Below, piece by piece: positions 33,293-42,744 of a stretch of DNA of 64,000 bases; position 1 is the first letter of the stretch; each line of letters opens with the position of its first letter. The stretch comes from Mucilaginibacter sp. (GTDB lineage Bacteria; Bacteroidota; Bacteroidia; Sphingobacteriales; Sphingobacteriaceae). Location of the stretch: assembly GCA_028287895.1 (NCBI GenBank), contig JAQBOV010000055.1, forward strand, positions 57,566-121,565, given 5' to 3'. The notes under the pieces are model-generated. The model worked only from the letters and a program-made list of their open reading frames with translations, did no database searches and was not told where the DNA came from. The translations under genes were made by a program, and so were the position numbers.

Positions 33293-34363
33293 TTGAATTT
33301 TTATCTTAAATATTTTATTATCGCTATTGGCCTGTTTGCTTTTTCAGGCTTTTTTGCACTTTTTGGCGTTTACGCCGAGCGCAAAGTGTCGGCTTTTATA
33401 CAGGACCGGCTTGGCCCTACTGAAACAGGCAAATACGGCGTGCTCCAAACCGTTGCAGACGTATTGAAGCTATTGATTAAGGAATTAATTGTGCCGGCCG
33501 CCGCTGATAAGTTACTGTTTATGCTTGCACCGGCGATTATTTTTATCGCCGTGTATATGGGTTTTGCCGCTATACCCTGGGCGCCGGGTATCGCACCGTC
33601 CAATCTTAACCTGGGCTTGTATTACATTTTTGCCATTCTTTCTATAGAGACTTTGGGCATATTAATGGCCGGCTGGGGATCAAATAATAAGTATTCGATA
33701 TTAGGGGCCATGCGGTCGGCAGCACAGATCATATCCTATGAGATACCGGCTGGATTTGCCATTATTTCGGTAGTGATGATCGCACAAACGCTAAACCTGC
33801 AGACTATTTCGGTACAACAGGGGATATTATCAACTGAAAAAGCAAGTTTTTTGGGGATATGGGATGTATCGGGACATGGGGGTATCCTGGCCTGGAATAT
33901 ATTCAGGGCGCCGCATTTAATAATTGCATTTGTAATTTATTTTATTGCATCATTAGCCGAGAGTAACCGGGCGCCATTTGATATACCCGAGGCCGAATCA
34001 GAGCTGGTGGCAGGCTTTCATACCGAGTTTACTGGTATGCGGTTTGCATTTGTTTTTTTGGCAGAGTATTCCATGATGTTCCTGGTATCGATGGTAGGCG
34101 TGATCCTGTTTTTAGGTGCCTGGAATACGCCGCTGCCGAATATCGGTTCTGTTCGCCTGGCCGATTGGACGACAGGCGCAGCCTGGGGCATACTATGGAC
34201 GGTGATAAAAGTGTTATTATTAGTAGGCGTGCAAATGTGGATACGCTGGACACTGCCGCGTTTGCGGGTTGATCAGTTAATGAACCTGTGCTGGAAGGTA
34301 TTAACACCGCTGGCATTTTTATGTATGCTGGTGTCGGGTATATGGCGGCTGTGGGTAATGTAA
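33293..34363 (+). CDS. nuoH: NADH-quinone oxidoreductase subunit H
   Basis: 356 residues, TTG start. It is the membrane subunit carrying the quinone-binding region: the segments GVYAERKVSAFIQDRLGP (about 25-42), AESNRAPFDIPEAESELVAGFHTE (in two parts, about 223-246) and about eight transmembrane helices are typical. The first gene of a run of seven nuo genes on this strand, preceded by its own -7 element; nuoA to nuoG are not in the window. No other start codon fits near the ERK segment, so TTG is accepted. Confidence 0.95.
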   Translation: MNFYLKYFIIAIGLFAFSGFFALFGVYAERKVSAFIQDRLGPTETGKYGVLQTVADVLKLLIKELIVPAAADKLLFMLAPAIIFIAVYMGFAAIPWAPGIAPSNLNLGLYYIFAILSIETLGILMAGWGSNNKYSILGAMRSAAQIISYEIPAGFAIISVVMIAQTLNLQTISVQQGILSTEKASFLGIWDVSGHGGILAWNIFRAPHLIIAFVIYFIASLAESNRAPFDIPEAESELVAGFHTEFTGMRFAFVFLAEYSMMFLVSMVGVILFLGAWNTPLPNIGSVRLADWTTGAAWGILWTVIKVLLLVGVQMWIRWTLPRLRVDQLMNLCWKVLTPLAFLCMLVSGIWRLWVM

Positions 34364-34402
34364 GGGCTAGTCATCAGCGATTAGTCTATAACAGGAGCCC
34401 TT
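34362..34402. repeat. 7-bp inverted repeat and AGTC repeat in the nuoH-nuoI spacer
   Basis: AAGGGCT (34362-34368) and AGCCCTT (34396-34402) enclose AGTCATCAGCGATTAGTC, an AGTCATTAGTC-family unit. Further on, a CCGCTCAGG/CAGCGG pair and a GGTTCAGAC unit (about 34504) fill the spacer. This is the only long spacer inside the otherwise tightly packed nuo run. Confidence 0.45.
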
Positions 34403-34522
34403 CGATGTTGGGCTGCAATAACTTAAGCTATAGAACAGATTAGCCGCTCAGGTTAGATTAAGCTGAATTGTTAGTCAGGGAATTATTTAATCATATAAAT
34501 CAGCGGTTCAGACAAAAATAAA

Positions 34523-35110
34523 ATGTTTAAAAACGCAATAAACGGATTTACTACTGCATGGAAAGGATTGACCATTACCATCGGGCATCTTTTTGCGTCA
34601 AATGCCAGGCGCAGGATAAGGCCGATTAGCGATGATAATTATTTTAAGAACTTAGAAGGAACAAACACCATACAATATCCAAAACAGCAGTTACCGGTGC
34701 CCGAAGTCGGCCGGTATCAGTTGGACGTGGAAATGGACGATTGTATTGTTTGTGATCTTTGTGCAAAAATATGCCCGGTTGATTGTATCGATATTGAAGC
34801 CATAAAAGCAACGGAAGCCATAGGGCAAACATCCGACGGGACTACCAAACGCCTGTATGCGGCTAAATTTGATATTGACATGGCTAAATGTATGTACTGC
34901 GGTCTTTGTACCATCGTATGCCCTACAGAGTGTATCATCATGACCAACCAGTATGATAAGAGCGTATTTGAATTAAAAGACCTTACCTATGAATTTTCAG
35001 ACATGACGGCCGAGGATGCCGCCGAAAAACGCGAATTGTTCGAAAAACAGTTGGCTGAAAGGCAGGCAGCCAAATCAGCCGCCATGAAAAAAAAGGAGGG
35101 CGAGGAATGA
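34523..35110 (+). CDS. nuoI: NADH-quinone oxidoreductase subunit I
   Basis: 195 residues. Two four-cysteine ferredoxin motifs are visible: CIVCDLCAKICPVDC (about 74-88) and CMYCGLCTIVCPTEC (about 118-132), which bind the two [4Fe-4S] clusters (N6a, N6b) that pass electrons from NuoG/B toward quinone. It carries a charged Lys/Glu-rich C-terminal tail. It overlaps nuoJ by 4 nt and is separated from nuoH by 159 nt of repeat sequence. Confidence 0.95.
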   Translation: MFKNAINGFTTAWKGLTITIGHLFASNARRRIRPISDDNYFKNLEGTNTIQYPKQQLPVPEVGRYQLDVEMDDCIVCDLCAKICPVDCIDIEAIKATEAIGQTSDGTTKRLYAAKFDIDMAKCMYCGLCTIVCPTECIIMTNQYDKSVFELKDLTYEFSDMTAEDAAEKRELFEKQLAERQAAKSAAMKKKEGEE

Positions 35111-35655
35111 CGATGGCTCAAGCGCTGTTTTACCTGATGGCCTTTATTGCATTGGCTTCGGCCTTATTTGTGGCTGCCAGCAAAAGTCTGGTGCGCAGCG
35201 TGTTTATGTTCTTTGTGACCTTAATGGCTTTGGCAGGATTGTATGTGCTTGCATTGGCCGATTTCATTGCCATTACGCAGATCGTGATCTATATTGGCGG
35301 TATTTTGGTGCTGATCCTGTTCGCCTTTATGCTCTCGGGCAGGGAGACGCTTGCTAATTTGCAGCAGCAGGATAACCGTTTTATCAGTATAGGCAAATTG
35401 CCCGCATTATTGCTGGCGGTGGTGTTTTTTATGGTGATGATCAATATCCTTTTTAAAACGGATGTCAATCATTTATTATGGCTGAGCAAAGCCATAGCCC
35501 ACAAAAATGTATTTAGCCCCAGTGATGCCACGGTGAGTAACATTGGGATTAATTTAATGACCAGGTATTTATTACCCTTTGAGGCCATGTCAATTTTATT
35601 GATGATGGCATTAATAGGCGCCGCGCATTTATCAAGAAAGGAGAAAAAGGCATGA
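35107..35655 (+). CDS. nuoJ: NADH-quinone oxidoreductase subunit J
   Basis: 182 residues and about five transmembrane helices. The YVLALADFIAITQIVIYIGGILVLILFAFML region (residues about 48-78) holds the family core with the pi-bulge glycines that move the proton channel. It overlaps nuoI and nuoK by 4 nt each (ATGA-type coupling), which ties the subunits' translation together. Confidence 0.93.
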   Translation: MTMAQALFYLMAFIALASALFVAASKSLVRSVFMFFVTLMALAGLYVLALADFIAITQIVIYIGGILVLILFAFMLSGRETLANLQQQDNRFISIGKLPALLLAVVFFMVMINILFKTDVNHLLWLSKAIAHKNVFSPSDATVSNIGINLMTRYLLPFEAMSILLMMALIGAAHLSRKEKKA

Positions 35656-35957
35656 TACCACTGTCGGATTTCTTAATCGTAAGTGCCGGCTTGTTTTGCA
35701 CCGGTTTATACATCATCCTGTCCAAACATAATGCGATACAGATATTGATCGGTATTGAACTGATGTTGAACGCCGCTGTTTTGAACCTGGTGGCCTTTGG
35801 TAAATTCGACCGCCTAAATAACGGCGGACAGCTTTTTGCCTTATTTGCTATTGTGCTTGCCGCGGCTACGACAGCCGTGGCGCTGGCTATTATTTTGAAT
35901 GTTTACAAGAAATATAAAACGATCGATCCGGGGAAAATTGATGAATTAAGGGATTAA
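35652..35957 (+). CDS. nuoK: NADH-quinone oxidoreductase subunit K
   Basis: 101 residues and three transmembrane helices, the usual size. The membrane glutamate of the proton path lies in IGIELMLNAA (about 35-44). It overlaps nuoJ by 4 nt and is followed after 38 nt by nuoL. Confidence 0.94.
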   Translation: MIPLSDFLIVSAGLFCTGLYIILSKHNAIQILIGIELMLNAAVLNLVAFGKFDRLNNGGQLFALFAIVLAAATTAVALAIILNVYKKYKTIDPGKIDELRD

Positions 35958-35995
35958 GGGCAATCCTGCGTTCATTAAATAAATTAAAATAAGCA

Positions 35996-38029
35996 TTGGA
36001 AAACTTTTTACAAGCTATAGACACCTTAACGATACGCTTTGCACTTGCTGCGGTGCTGTTGCCTTTGTTTGCCTTTGTCATTAATATTTGTCTTCCGGGT
36101 AAAAGTAACAAGGCGGCAGGCTGGGTGTCTACGCTTGCGGTCCTGGTAAGCTGTGCGCTGTCGGTATTTGTATTTTCAAGGGCATGGAACCAGCACCAGG
36201 TACATCAGGGGCAGCTTTGGTTCACTATTGGCAATATAAAATTATCCGCGGGGATTCTGCTTAATAATCTTTCGGTTTTAATGCTGCTGCTGGTATCGTT
36301 AATTGCATTGCCGGTTCACATCTATTCCACCGCTTACATGAACAACGATGAGAATTACAAGCGTTACTTCACGTATCTGAGTTTCTTTTGCTTCAGCATG
36401 CTGGCATTGGTAGTGGTGGATAGCCTGGTTTTATTTTACATTTTTTGGGAATTGGTAGGCTTTTCGTCCTACTTACTGATAGGTTTCTGGTTTACACGTC
36501 CAAAAGCCATCTTGGCTAACAAAAAAGCCTTTATCATGAACCGCATAGGGGATGTCGGCTTGTTAACGGCTATCATTATTATTTACGTTGTATTCCGCAC
36601 ATTTGATATAGAGCAGCTCTTTGGTGCAAACGCCCTGGTCAGATCAACGGCTTTTCAAGTGCCGGGCGGCTGGCAATATGTAGCCTGTGGTGGTATATTT
36701 TTAGCAGTAGCGGCCAAATCGGCACAATTCCCCCTGCATACCTGGCTGCCTGATGCAATGGAGGGACCAACATCGGTGTCTGCGCTGATCCATGCGGCGA
36801 CCATGGTTGCTGCAGGCGTGTTTCTGTTAGCCAGGGTATACCCCATATTCGACAGTCAGGAACTGGTAGTGCTTGCTGTTATAGGCTGTTTTACGGCATT
36901 TATGGCTGCTACCATTGCGCTCACGCAAAACGATCTGAAACGTATTCTGGCCTATTCAACCATATCGCAATTAGGTTTTATGATCATGGCAATGGGCATA
37001 GGCGCTTATGCATCTTCGTTGTTCCATTTGGCTACACATGCCTTTTTTAAATGCCTGTTGTTTTTGGTGGCAGGTATTGTTATTCACCAGGTGCAGCATA
37101 TTAAAGACGAGTATCAGTTGGATATTGATCCCCAGAATATATTGTATATGGGCGGTTTGCGCAAAAAGATGCCGCTTACTTTCATCGCCTGCTTAATTGG
37201 CGGCCTGGCGTTGGTAGGTTTACCGCTGACATCCGGCTATTTGTCAAAAGATGGTATCCTGATCCAATCCTTTGAATGGGCGGAAGGTAAAAGCTGGTTA
37301 TTCAAGCTGATACCGATAGGGGCATTGATCACCAGTTGGTTAACCGCTTTTTATGTGGCAAGGCTCATCGTCAAGGTATTTTTTGGTGAATTCAGACTGA
37401 TGCAGTTCAATCCCCACATTAAGCTGCACATCAGCGATGGGGCCTGGCAATACCGTTTGACCTTGTTGTTTCTGGCCATTTGCTGTTTGTTTCCTTTATT
37501 TTCACTCCACCCGGTTTTATATGAACATGCCTGGGTATTCTCTGGCTTTTCCAGGATCACCGGACTTGACCGTGTGAATATTTATCATACCATTATCCCT
37601 GCCGGAGTTAATATTTTCAGCATCCTGGTCATTTACTGGGCATACGCTGTTTATGTCCGGCAAAAGGCATTACCTTTCCCGGAAAGCGGCCTGTTGTTCA
37701 AATTATCCTATCAGGAATGGTATGTGGATAAATTTTATAACCGGTTTATCGTTATGCCGGTAATGACTTTGAGCAAAACGGCCCAATGGATTGACCGCAA
37801 TATTATTGATGGTTTTATACATTTGCTGCAACGAACAGGGATACTGTTATCGAAAATTGCAGAATGGACCGACCGTTATATCGTTGATGGTCTATTACAT
37901 TTAATAGCAGACCTGGTACTGGGTATCGGTAATTTCGCCCGTAATTTTCAAGGCGGCAAGGTGCAGTATTACCTGTTTAGTATGCTGGCAATTATATTGG
38001 CTATATTTTTATTTAAAATACTGATCTGA
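35996..38029 (+). CDS. nuoL: NADH-quinone oxidoreductase subunit L
   Basis: 677 residues, TTG start, about 16 transmembrane helices. The antiporter-like core carries the lysine and glutamate proton path (FYIFWELVGFSSYLLIG about 144-160, and HAATMVAAGVFLLAR about 259-273). The C-terminus has the long lateral-helix region with two related segments WIDRNIIDGFIHLL and WTDRYIVDGLLHLI, a duplication I regard as normal for many bacterial NuoL. It pumps protons at the end of the membrane arm. Confidence 0.95.
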   Translation: MENFLQAIDTLTIRFALAAVLLPLFAFVINICLPGKSNKAAGWVSTLAVLVSCALSVFVFSRAWNQHQVHQGQLWFTIGNIKLSAGILLNNLSVLMLLLVSLIALPVHIYSTAYMNNDENYKRYFTYLSFFCFSMLALVVVDSLVLFYIFWELVGFSSYLLIGFWFTRPKAILANKKAFIMNRIGDVGLLTAIIIIYVVFRTFDIEQLFGANALVRSTAFQVPGGWQYVACGGIFLAVAAKSAQFPLHTWLPDAMEGPTSVSALIHAATMVAAGVFLLARVYPIFDSQELVVLAVIGCFTAFMAATIALTQNDLKRILAYSTISQLGFMIMAMGIGAYASSLFHLATHAFFKCLLFLVAGIVIHQVQHIKDEYQLDIDPQNILYMGGLRKKMPLTFIACLIGGLALVGLPLTSGYLSKDGILIQSFEWAEGKSWLFKLIPIGALITSWLTAFYVARLIVKVFFGEFRLMQFNPHIKLHISDGAWQYRLTLLFLAICCLFPLFSLHPVLYEHAWVFSGFSRITGLDRVNIYHTIIPAGVNIFSILVIYWAYAVYVRQKALPFPESGLLFKLSYQEWYVDKFYNRFIVMPVMTLSKTAQWIDRNIIDGFIHLLQRTGILLSKIAEWTDRYIVDGLLHLIADLVLGIGNFARNFQGGKVQYYLFSMLAIILAIFLFKILI

Positions 38030-38034
38030 ACCTG

Positions 38035-39645
38035 ATGAATATATTATCACTCCTGATATTTACACCTCTGCTGTTTGGTTTGCTTATTATACTGCTGCCA
38101 TCGGCCTGGCGCGCAAGTTTTAAATATATCGCACTTTTGGCTACGCTGGTACAATTGGGCATCAGCATATGGATGTATCTTCATTTTAAGACAGGTACAG
38201 CTTATGCCGGGGTCAATAACGAAGGCCAGTTCCAGTTTGTCCAAAAGCTACCCTGGATCAACCTCGATTTGGGTACGCTGGGCAAAATGCAGATCGATTA
38301 CTTTATCGGCATCGACGGCCTGTCGATTACCCTGGTGTTAATGAGTTCGGTAGTAATGGTGATCGCCGCCCTGGCTTGCTGGGAAATCAAAAGTAACCTG
38401 AAAGGATTTTTCAGCCTGTTCCTCCTGCTGAACGCTGCGGTGATCGGTGTATTTTGCGCGCTGGATTTCTTCCTGTTCTATATCTTTTATGAATTGATGT
38501 TACTGCCGCTGTACTTCCTCATTGGCATGTGGGGCGGGGCACGCCGGGAATATGCAGCGATCAAATTTTTCTTATACACCCTGTTCGGCTCGGTGTTTAT
38601 GCTGCTGGTAATGATCGGCCTTTATTTATCCGTTAAAGACCCAGCCACGGGTAACCATACCTTTAACATCGTCCAGATGATGAACCCGGCCAATTACGAT
38701 GCGAATTCAGTATTCTCCGTGCTGGGTCATCAAACGCTTTTAGGCATGCCTGCACGCACGGTTGGTTTTGTGGTGCTGTTCATCGCCTTTGCCATCAAAG
38801 TGCCTGTAGTGCCCCTGCATACCTGGCTGCCGGATGCCCACGTAGAGGCACCTACACCTGTTTCCATTATACTGGCAGGTATCCTGCTGAAAATAGGTGG
38901 GTATGGTATCATCCGTGTATGCCTGGGTATATTCCCGGAAGTGGCGGCATCGGGAGCTTTCTGGCTCGGACTATTGGGCGTGATATCCATTTTATACGGT
39001 GCATTAAACGCTCTTGCGCAACGTGACCTTAAACGGATGATCGCTTATTCGTCCGTATCACACATGGGCTTTGTTTTGTTGGGTATAGCTTCGCTAACAG
39101 CTGAAGGCATCAGCGGCGCGGTGATGCAAATGGTTAGCCATGGATTTTTGGCTACCATGCTTTTCTTTTTGGCGGGCGTGGTTTACAACCGGGTTCACGA
39201 CAGGGATATTTACAACTTCAGGGGATTGGGGACAGCAATGCCGCGCTACACCACTTTTGTCATGATCGCCTTTTTTGCCTCATTGGGTCTGCCCGGCTTT
39301 TCCGCTTTTATAGGGGAAGCTTTCTCTCTGGTCGGCGCATTTGAATCGCCTTCGGTTAATGGCGCTTTGCCTTATTGGATGGCTGTTTGCGGCTCGGCAG
39401 GAATTTTGCTGAGCGCTGCTTACTTTTTGTGGACACTGCAAAGGATGTTTTTCGGATCATTATCCTTAAAAGGCGGCGATGTCTGGAAAACAGCGCTTGT
39501 CGACTTGAATTTCAGAGAAATAATCACCTTGCTGCCATTGGCATTATTAACATTGGCTTTGGGCGTGATGCCCTCATTGGTTTTTGACAAAATCAATGAT
39601 TCGGTATTGGCATTAGTGGAATTTACAAAACATATTATCCGTTAA
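38035..39645 (+). CDS. nuoM: NADH-quinone oxidoreductase subunit M
   Basis: 536 residues and about 14 transmembrane helices. It contains the antiporter-type motif with the essential glutamate in FYIFYELMLLPLYFLIGMWGG (in two parts, about 147-166) and the lysine helix LHTWLPDAHVEAPTPVSIILAG (about 261-282). Five nucleotides after nuoL; its TAA touches the ATG of nuoN directly. Confidence 0.95.
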   Translation: MNILSLLIFTPLLFGLLIILLPSAWRASFKYIALLATLVQLGISIWMYLHFKTGTAYAGVNNEGQFQFVQKLPWINLDLGTLGKMQIDYFIGIDGLSITLVLMSSVVMVIAALACWEIKSNLKGFFSLFLLLNAAVIGVFCALDFFLFYIFYELMLLPLYFLIGMWGGARREYAAIKFFLYTLFGSVFMLLVMIGLYLSVKDPATGNHTFNIVQMMNPANYDANSVFSVLGHQTLLGMPARTVGFVVLFIAFAIKVPVVPLHTWLPDAHVEAPTPVSIILAGILLKIGGYGIIRVCLGIFPEVAASGAFWLGLLGVISILYGALNALAQRDLKRMIAYSSVSHMGFVLLGIASLTAEGISGAVMQMVSHGFLATMLFFLAGVVYNRVHDRDIYNFRGLGTAMPRYTTFVMIAFFASLGLPGFSAFIGEAFSLVGAFESPSVNGALPYWMAVCGSAGILLSAAYFLWTLQRMFFGSLSLKGGDVWKTALVDLNFREIITLLPLALLTLALGVMPSLVFDKINDSVLALVEFTKHIIR

Positions 39646-41139
39646 ATGAACGATCTGTTACCATTTTTACCCGGACAACTGGACCAAGTTTTTGATGGCA
39701 TCACTTATTTTATGCCGGAAATTTACCTGTCTGTATTGTTTCTGGTAGTACTGGTAACAGATCTTCTGTTTGATAAGACTTCAGGATGGTTATGCCGGAT
39801 AATTGCCTGTGCCGGTTTGGCGCTGGTGATCTTTAAGGATCTTGAACAATTCCGGTTATTACTTACAGGCCCGCATTTCTTTTTTGACCAAATGCTGCTA
39901 TTGCATCAGACATCTTTAGTATTTAAATTGGTCATTGATGCCTTGTCTATCCTGCTGTTATTGTATTTTGAATGGGATGACGATCTGAATTCACACCCCA
40001 GGGGATTATCCGATCTGTATTCCATTTCAATAGCCGCCATATTTGCCATGCATTTAATGACGATGTCGGTTAACCTCTTGTCTGTCTATCTTTCCGTCGA
40101 AATGGTTTCCATTGCATCCTACCTGATGGTAGCTTACCGTGCAGGCGGATTGAGCAGCGAGGCGGGCTTAAAATATGTGCTTTTTGGCGCCGCATCTTCA
40201 GCTATCATGCTGTATGGTATATCGTTGTTATATGGTTTTGGCGGATCGCTTGACCTGTTTGGCGGCAACCTGCTGCCCGGTTTAATGCGGGTTAATCCTA
40301 TTGCTGTTTCTTTTGCGCTGATATTGTTTTTAGCAGGAATAGGATTCAAGCTCTCATTTGTACCCATGCACTTTTGGGTGCCTGATATTTACCAGGGGGC
40401 GCCTGCACCGGTTTCCGCTTTTTTGTCTACCGTAACTAAAATTGCCGCATTTGGACTGCTGATTAATTTTTTGACCCCTTTCATCTATTTTCCGAAATTC
40501 CCAATGGTCTTTGATTTTAGTTTGTTTTTGTCAATCATAGGTATCCTCACTATGATCGTGGGAAATTTTGCCGCCACTTTACAGAATAATATCAAAAGGA
40601 TGCTTGCCTATTCCAGTATCGGCCATACCGGCTTTGCCTTAATGGCTCTGGTTACTTTTACTGCACAGGGAAAATCGGCATTAACTTTTTATTTAATTGC
40701 CTATGCCCTGGCTAATACTGGCGCATGGATGCTGGCAAGTTATTTTGCCAATACGGCCAAAGCGGAAAACATCAGTGATTTGAAAGGACTGGGCTTTAAA
40801 TATCCTGTTGCCGGGGTATGTTTCGTTATCCTGTTAATTTCGCTTACCGGGCTACCGGTTACCGCCGGATTTTATGGCAAGTTCCTGGCATTTTCTTCGG
40901 TGTACGCTGCCTACCAGCAGAATCATAATATCGGGCTGCTTTTGCTGATGATCACCGGGGCAGTAACGACTGTCGTTTCCCTATTCTACTATATTAGCAT
41001 CCCGCTTAATTTATTTCTGCGCAAAACCGAAAGAACTACTGGTTTTGCTTCGTCAAATCCATTCTTATTGCTTTCAGTTGCGATTATTTCATTACTGATC
41101 GTCTTTTTGGGACTTTTTCCGGATATTTTGGTTAAATAA
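39646..41139 (+). CDS. nuoN: NADH-quinone oxidoreductase subunit N
   Basis: 497 residues and about 14 transmembrane helices. The antiporter-like motifs are SVYLSVEMVSIASYLMVAYR (about 147-166, key glutamate) and MHFWVPDIYQGAPAPVSAFLS (about 238-257). It is the last gene of the operon and abuts nuoM. A 115-nt spacer follows before amt. Confidence 0.95.
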   Translation: MNDLLPFLPGQLDQVFDGITYFMPEIYLSVLFLVVLVTDLLFDKTSGWLCRIIACAGLALVIFKDLEQFRLLLTGPHFFFDQMLLLHQTSLVFKLVIDALSILLLLYFEWDDDLNSHPRGLSDLYSISIAAIFAMHLMTMSVNLLSVYLSVEMVSIASYLMVAYRAGGLSSEAGLKYVLFGAASSAIMLYGISLLYGFGGSLDLFGGNLLPGLMRVNPIAVSFALILFLAGIGFKLSFVPMHFWVPDIYQGAPAPVSAFLSTVTKIAAFGLLINFLTPFIYFPKFPMVFDFSLFLSIIGILTMIVGNFAATLQNNIKRMLAYSSIGHTGFALMALVTFTAQGKSALTFYLIAYALANTGAWMLASYFANTAKAENISDLKGLGFKYPVAGVCFVILLISLTGLPVTAGFYGKFLAFSSVYAAYQQNHNIGLLLLMITGAVTTVVSLFYYISIPLNLFLRKTERTTGFASSNPFLLLSVAIISLLIVFLGLFPDILVK

Positions 41140-41254
41140 TTGTAATTGTTAAAAAAACTAATATTTAATTGAAATTATTTGAATAAATAATTCATTTTTT
41201 AGAAAAAATAGTAATTTGCGGCCCGCAAAAATAAACCGGTTTTTTCTAAAAATT

Positions 41255-42565
41255 ATGAAACGTTATTTCCCCTTTGCCCTCATTGTGGGCATTTTGATCC
41301 TGACTTTTATTTTCCCTTCGGTTGAATTTCATAATTCAGCCACCAACCCTAATTTTAATACGGGGGACATTGCCTGGATGCTGATGTCAACCGCTTTGGT
41401 TTTGATCATGACACCGGGCCTGGCCTTCTTTTATGGGGGTATGGTGAACAAGAAAAATGTGATATCAACCATGCTGCAGAGTGTTATTTGTATGGTGATC
41501 ATCACGGTAATGTGGGGAATATTCGGCTTCAGTCTTGCCTTTGGCGATTCCATCGGGGGGATAATAGGCAATCCGTCTACCTATTTTATGATGAAAGGGA
41601 TGCTTGGCAACTCGACCTGGAAATTGGCGCCAACCATACCATTATTGCTTTTTGCCATGTACCAGTTAAAGTTCGCAATTATCACCCCGGCTTTGATCAC
41701 CGGTGCGTTTGCCGAACGCATCCGTTTTAACAGTTATATCCTATTCCTGTGCCTTTTTGCTATTTTCATATTTTCGCCTTTGGCGCATGCCACCTGGCAT
41801 CCTGACGGCATCCTGTCGAAATTGGGTGTTCTTGATTTTGCAGGCGGAACCGTCGTGCACATGTCGGCAGGCTGGGCCGCTTTGGCATCAGCGTTATATC
41901 TCAAACGCCGAAATGAAGCTAACCATGCACCTGCCCGTGTTACTTACGTAATCATCGGCACCGGATTATTATGGTTTGGCTGGTTTGGTTTTAATGCAGG
42001 TTCGGCTTTCGGGGCAAATCACTTGGCAGTAAATGCATTGGCCACCAGTACTACCGCATCAGCAGCAGCCGGCCTGACCTGGATATTTTTTGATATGTTA
42101 AAAGGACGCAAGCCATCGGCGATGGGTACCTGTATCGGGGCAGTGGTCGGCCTGGTGGCTATTACCCCTGCGGCAGGGTTTGTTTCGGTGCCGCATTCAC
42201 TGGCTATTGGTATTATTTCGGCCGTGGTAAGTAATTTGGTAGTTGAATGGCGTACCCGCACCACAATTGACGATACTTTGGATGTGTTCCCTTGCCATGG
42301 CGTCGGCGGTATGGTAGGGATGGTGCTAACGGGCGTATTTGCTAATCAGAACGTGAATGCAGGCAATACAACAGGTGACGGCTTGATTTTTGGGCATACT
42401 CATTTGTTTTTTGTTCAGTGTATCGCATTGGTTGCCGTATCTGTTTTTTCATTCTTTGGCTCCTTACTGCTATTAAAGATTACAGATATGATCTCCCCAT
42501 TACGCGTTTCAAAAGAAGATGAGGTGATTGGCCTGGACATCAGTCAGCACGGCGAAAAGCTTTAG
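41255..42565 (+). CDS. amt: ammonium transporter
   Basis: 436 residues from the ATG at 41255; a longer frame begins with TTG at 41216 inside a TAATTTG promoter-like sequence and is rejected. About eleven transmembrane helices. Conserved parts: FFYGGMVNKKNV (about 70-81), the periplasmic and pore-lining WHPDGILSKLGVLDFAGGTVVHMSAG (in parts, about 178-203, first pore histidine) and FPCHGVGGMVG (about 345-355, second histidine). It moves ammonium into the cell. No glnK/PII gene lies beside it, unlike the common amt-glnK pair. A terminator follows. Confidence 0.94.
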   Translation: MKRYFPFALIVGILILTFIFPSVEFHNSATNPNFNTGDIAWMLMSTALVLIMTPGLAFFYGGMVNKKNVISTMLQSVICMVIITVMWGIFGFSLAFGDSIGGIIGNPSTYFMMKGMLGNSTWKLAPTIPLLLFAMYQLKFAIITPALITGAFAERIRFNSYILFLCLFAIFIFSPLAHATWHPDGILSKLGVLDFAGGTVVHMSAGWAALASALYLKRRNEANHAPARVTYVIIGTGLLWFGWFGFNAGSAFGANHLAVNALATSTTASAAAGLTWIFFDMLKGRKPSAMGTCIGAVVGLVAITPAAGFVSVPHSLAIGIISAVVSNLVVEWRTRTTIDDTLDVFPCHGVGGMVGMVLTGVFANQNVNAGNTTGDGLIFGHTHLFFVQCIALVAVSVFSFFGSLLLLKITDMISPLRVSKEDEVIGLDISQHGEKL

Positions 42566-42595
42566 GAACAGAATCGTAAAAATTAAAACAAGCAG

Positions 42596-42629
42596 TCCCG
42601 GTTAATAAGTAATCGGGATTTTTCTTTTA
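42596..42629 (+). terminator. intrinsic terminator after amt
   Basis: TCCCGGTTA (42596-42604) and TAATCGGGA (42610-42618), a 9-bp stem with one G-T pair and a 5-nt loop, followed by TTTTTCTTTT. It ends the amt transcript. The remaining spacer to 42744 holds no recognised gene. Confidence 0.8.
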
Positions 42630-42744
42630 CAGGTTGATTGTAAAAATTATATCTTAGGTAATCGGTTGTGAATAGTCCTGCTGCACGGAAGACTATGATT
42701 GTATTAAGATTAAAGATTTTAAAGTCTCGCCAACCGGGGGAAAT

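Noticed and set aside
37690..37990. Internal duplication WIDRNIIDGFIHLL / WTDRYIVDGLLHLI at the NuoL C-terminus
   Set aside because: Similar paired segments occur in NuoL of many bacteria, so this is a normal feature of the lateral-helix region.
41216..41254. Longer amt reading frame with TTG start
   Set aside because: The TTG is part of a promoter-like TAATTTG and the added residues lack signal or family similarity; the ATG at 41255 gives the usual N-terminus.
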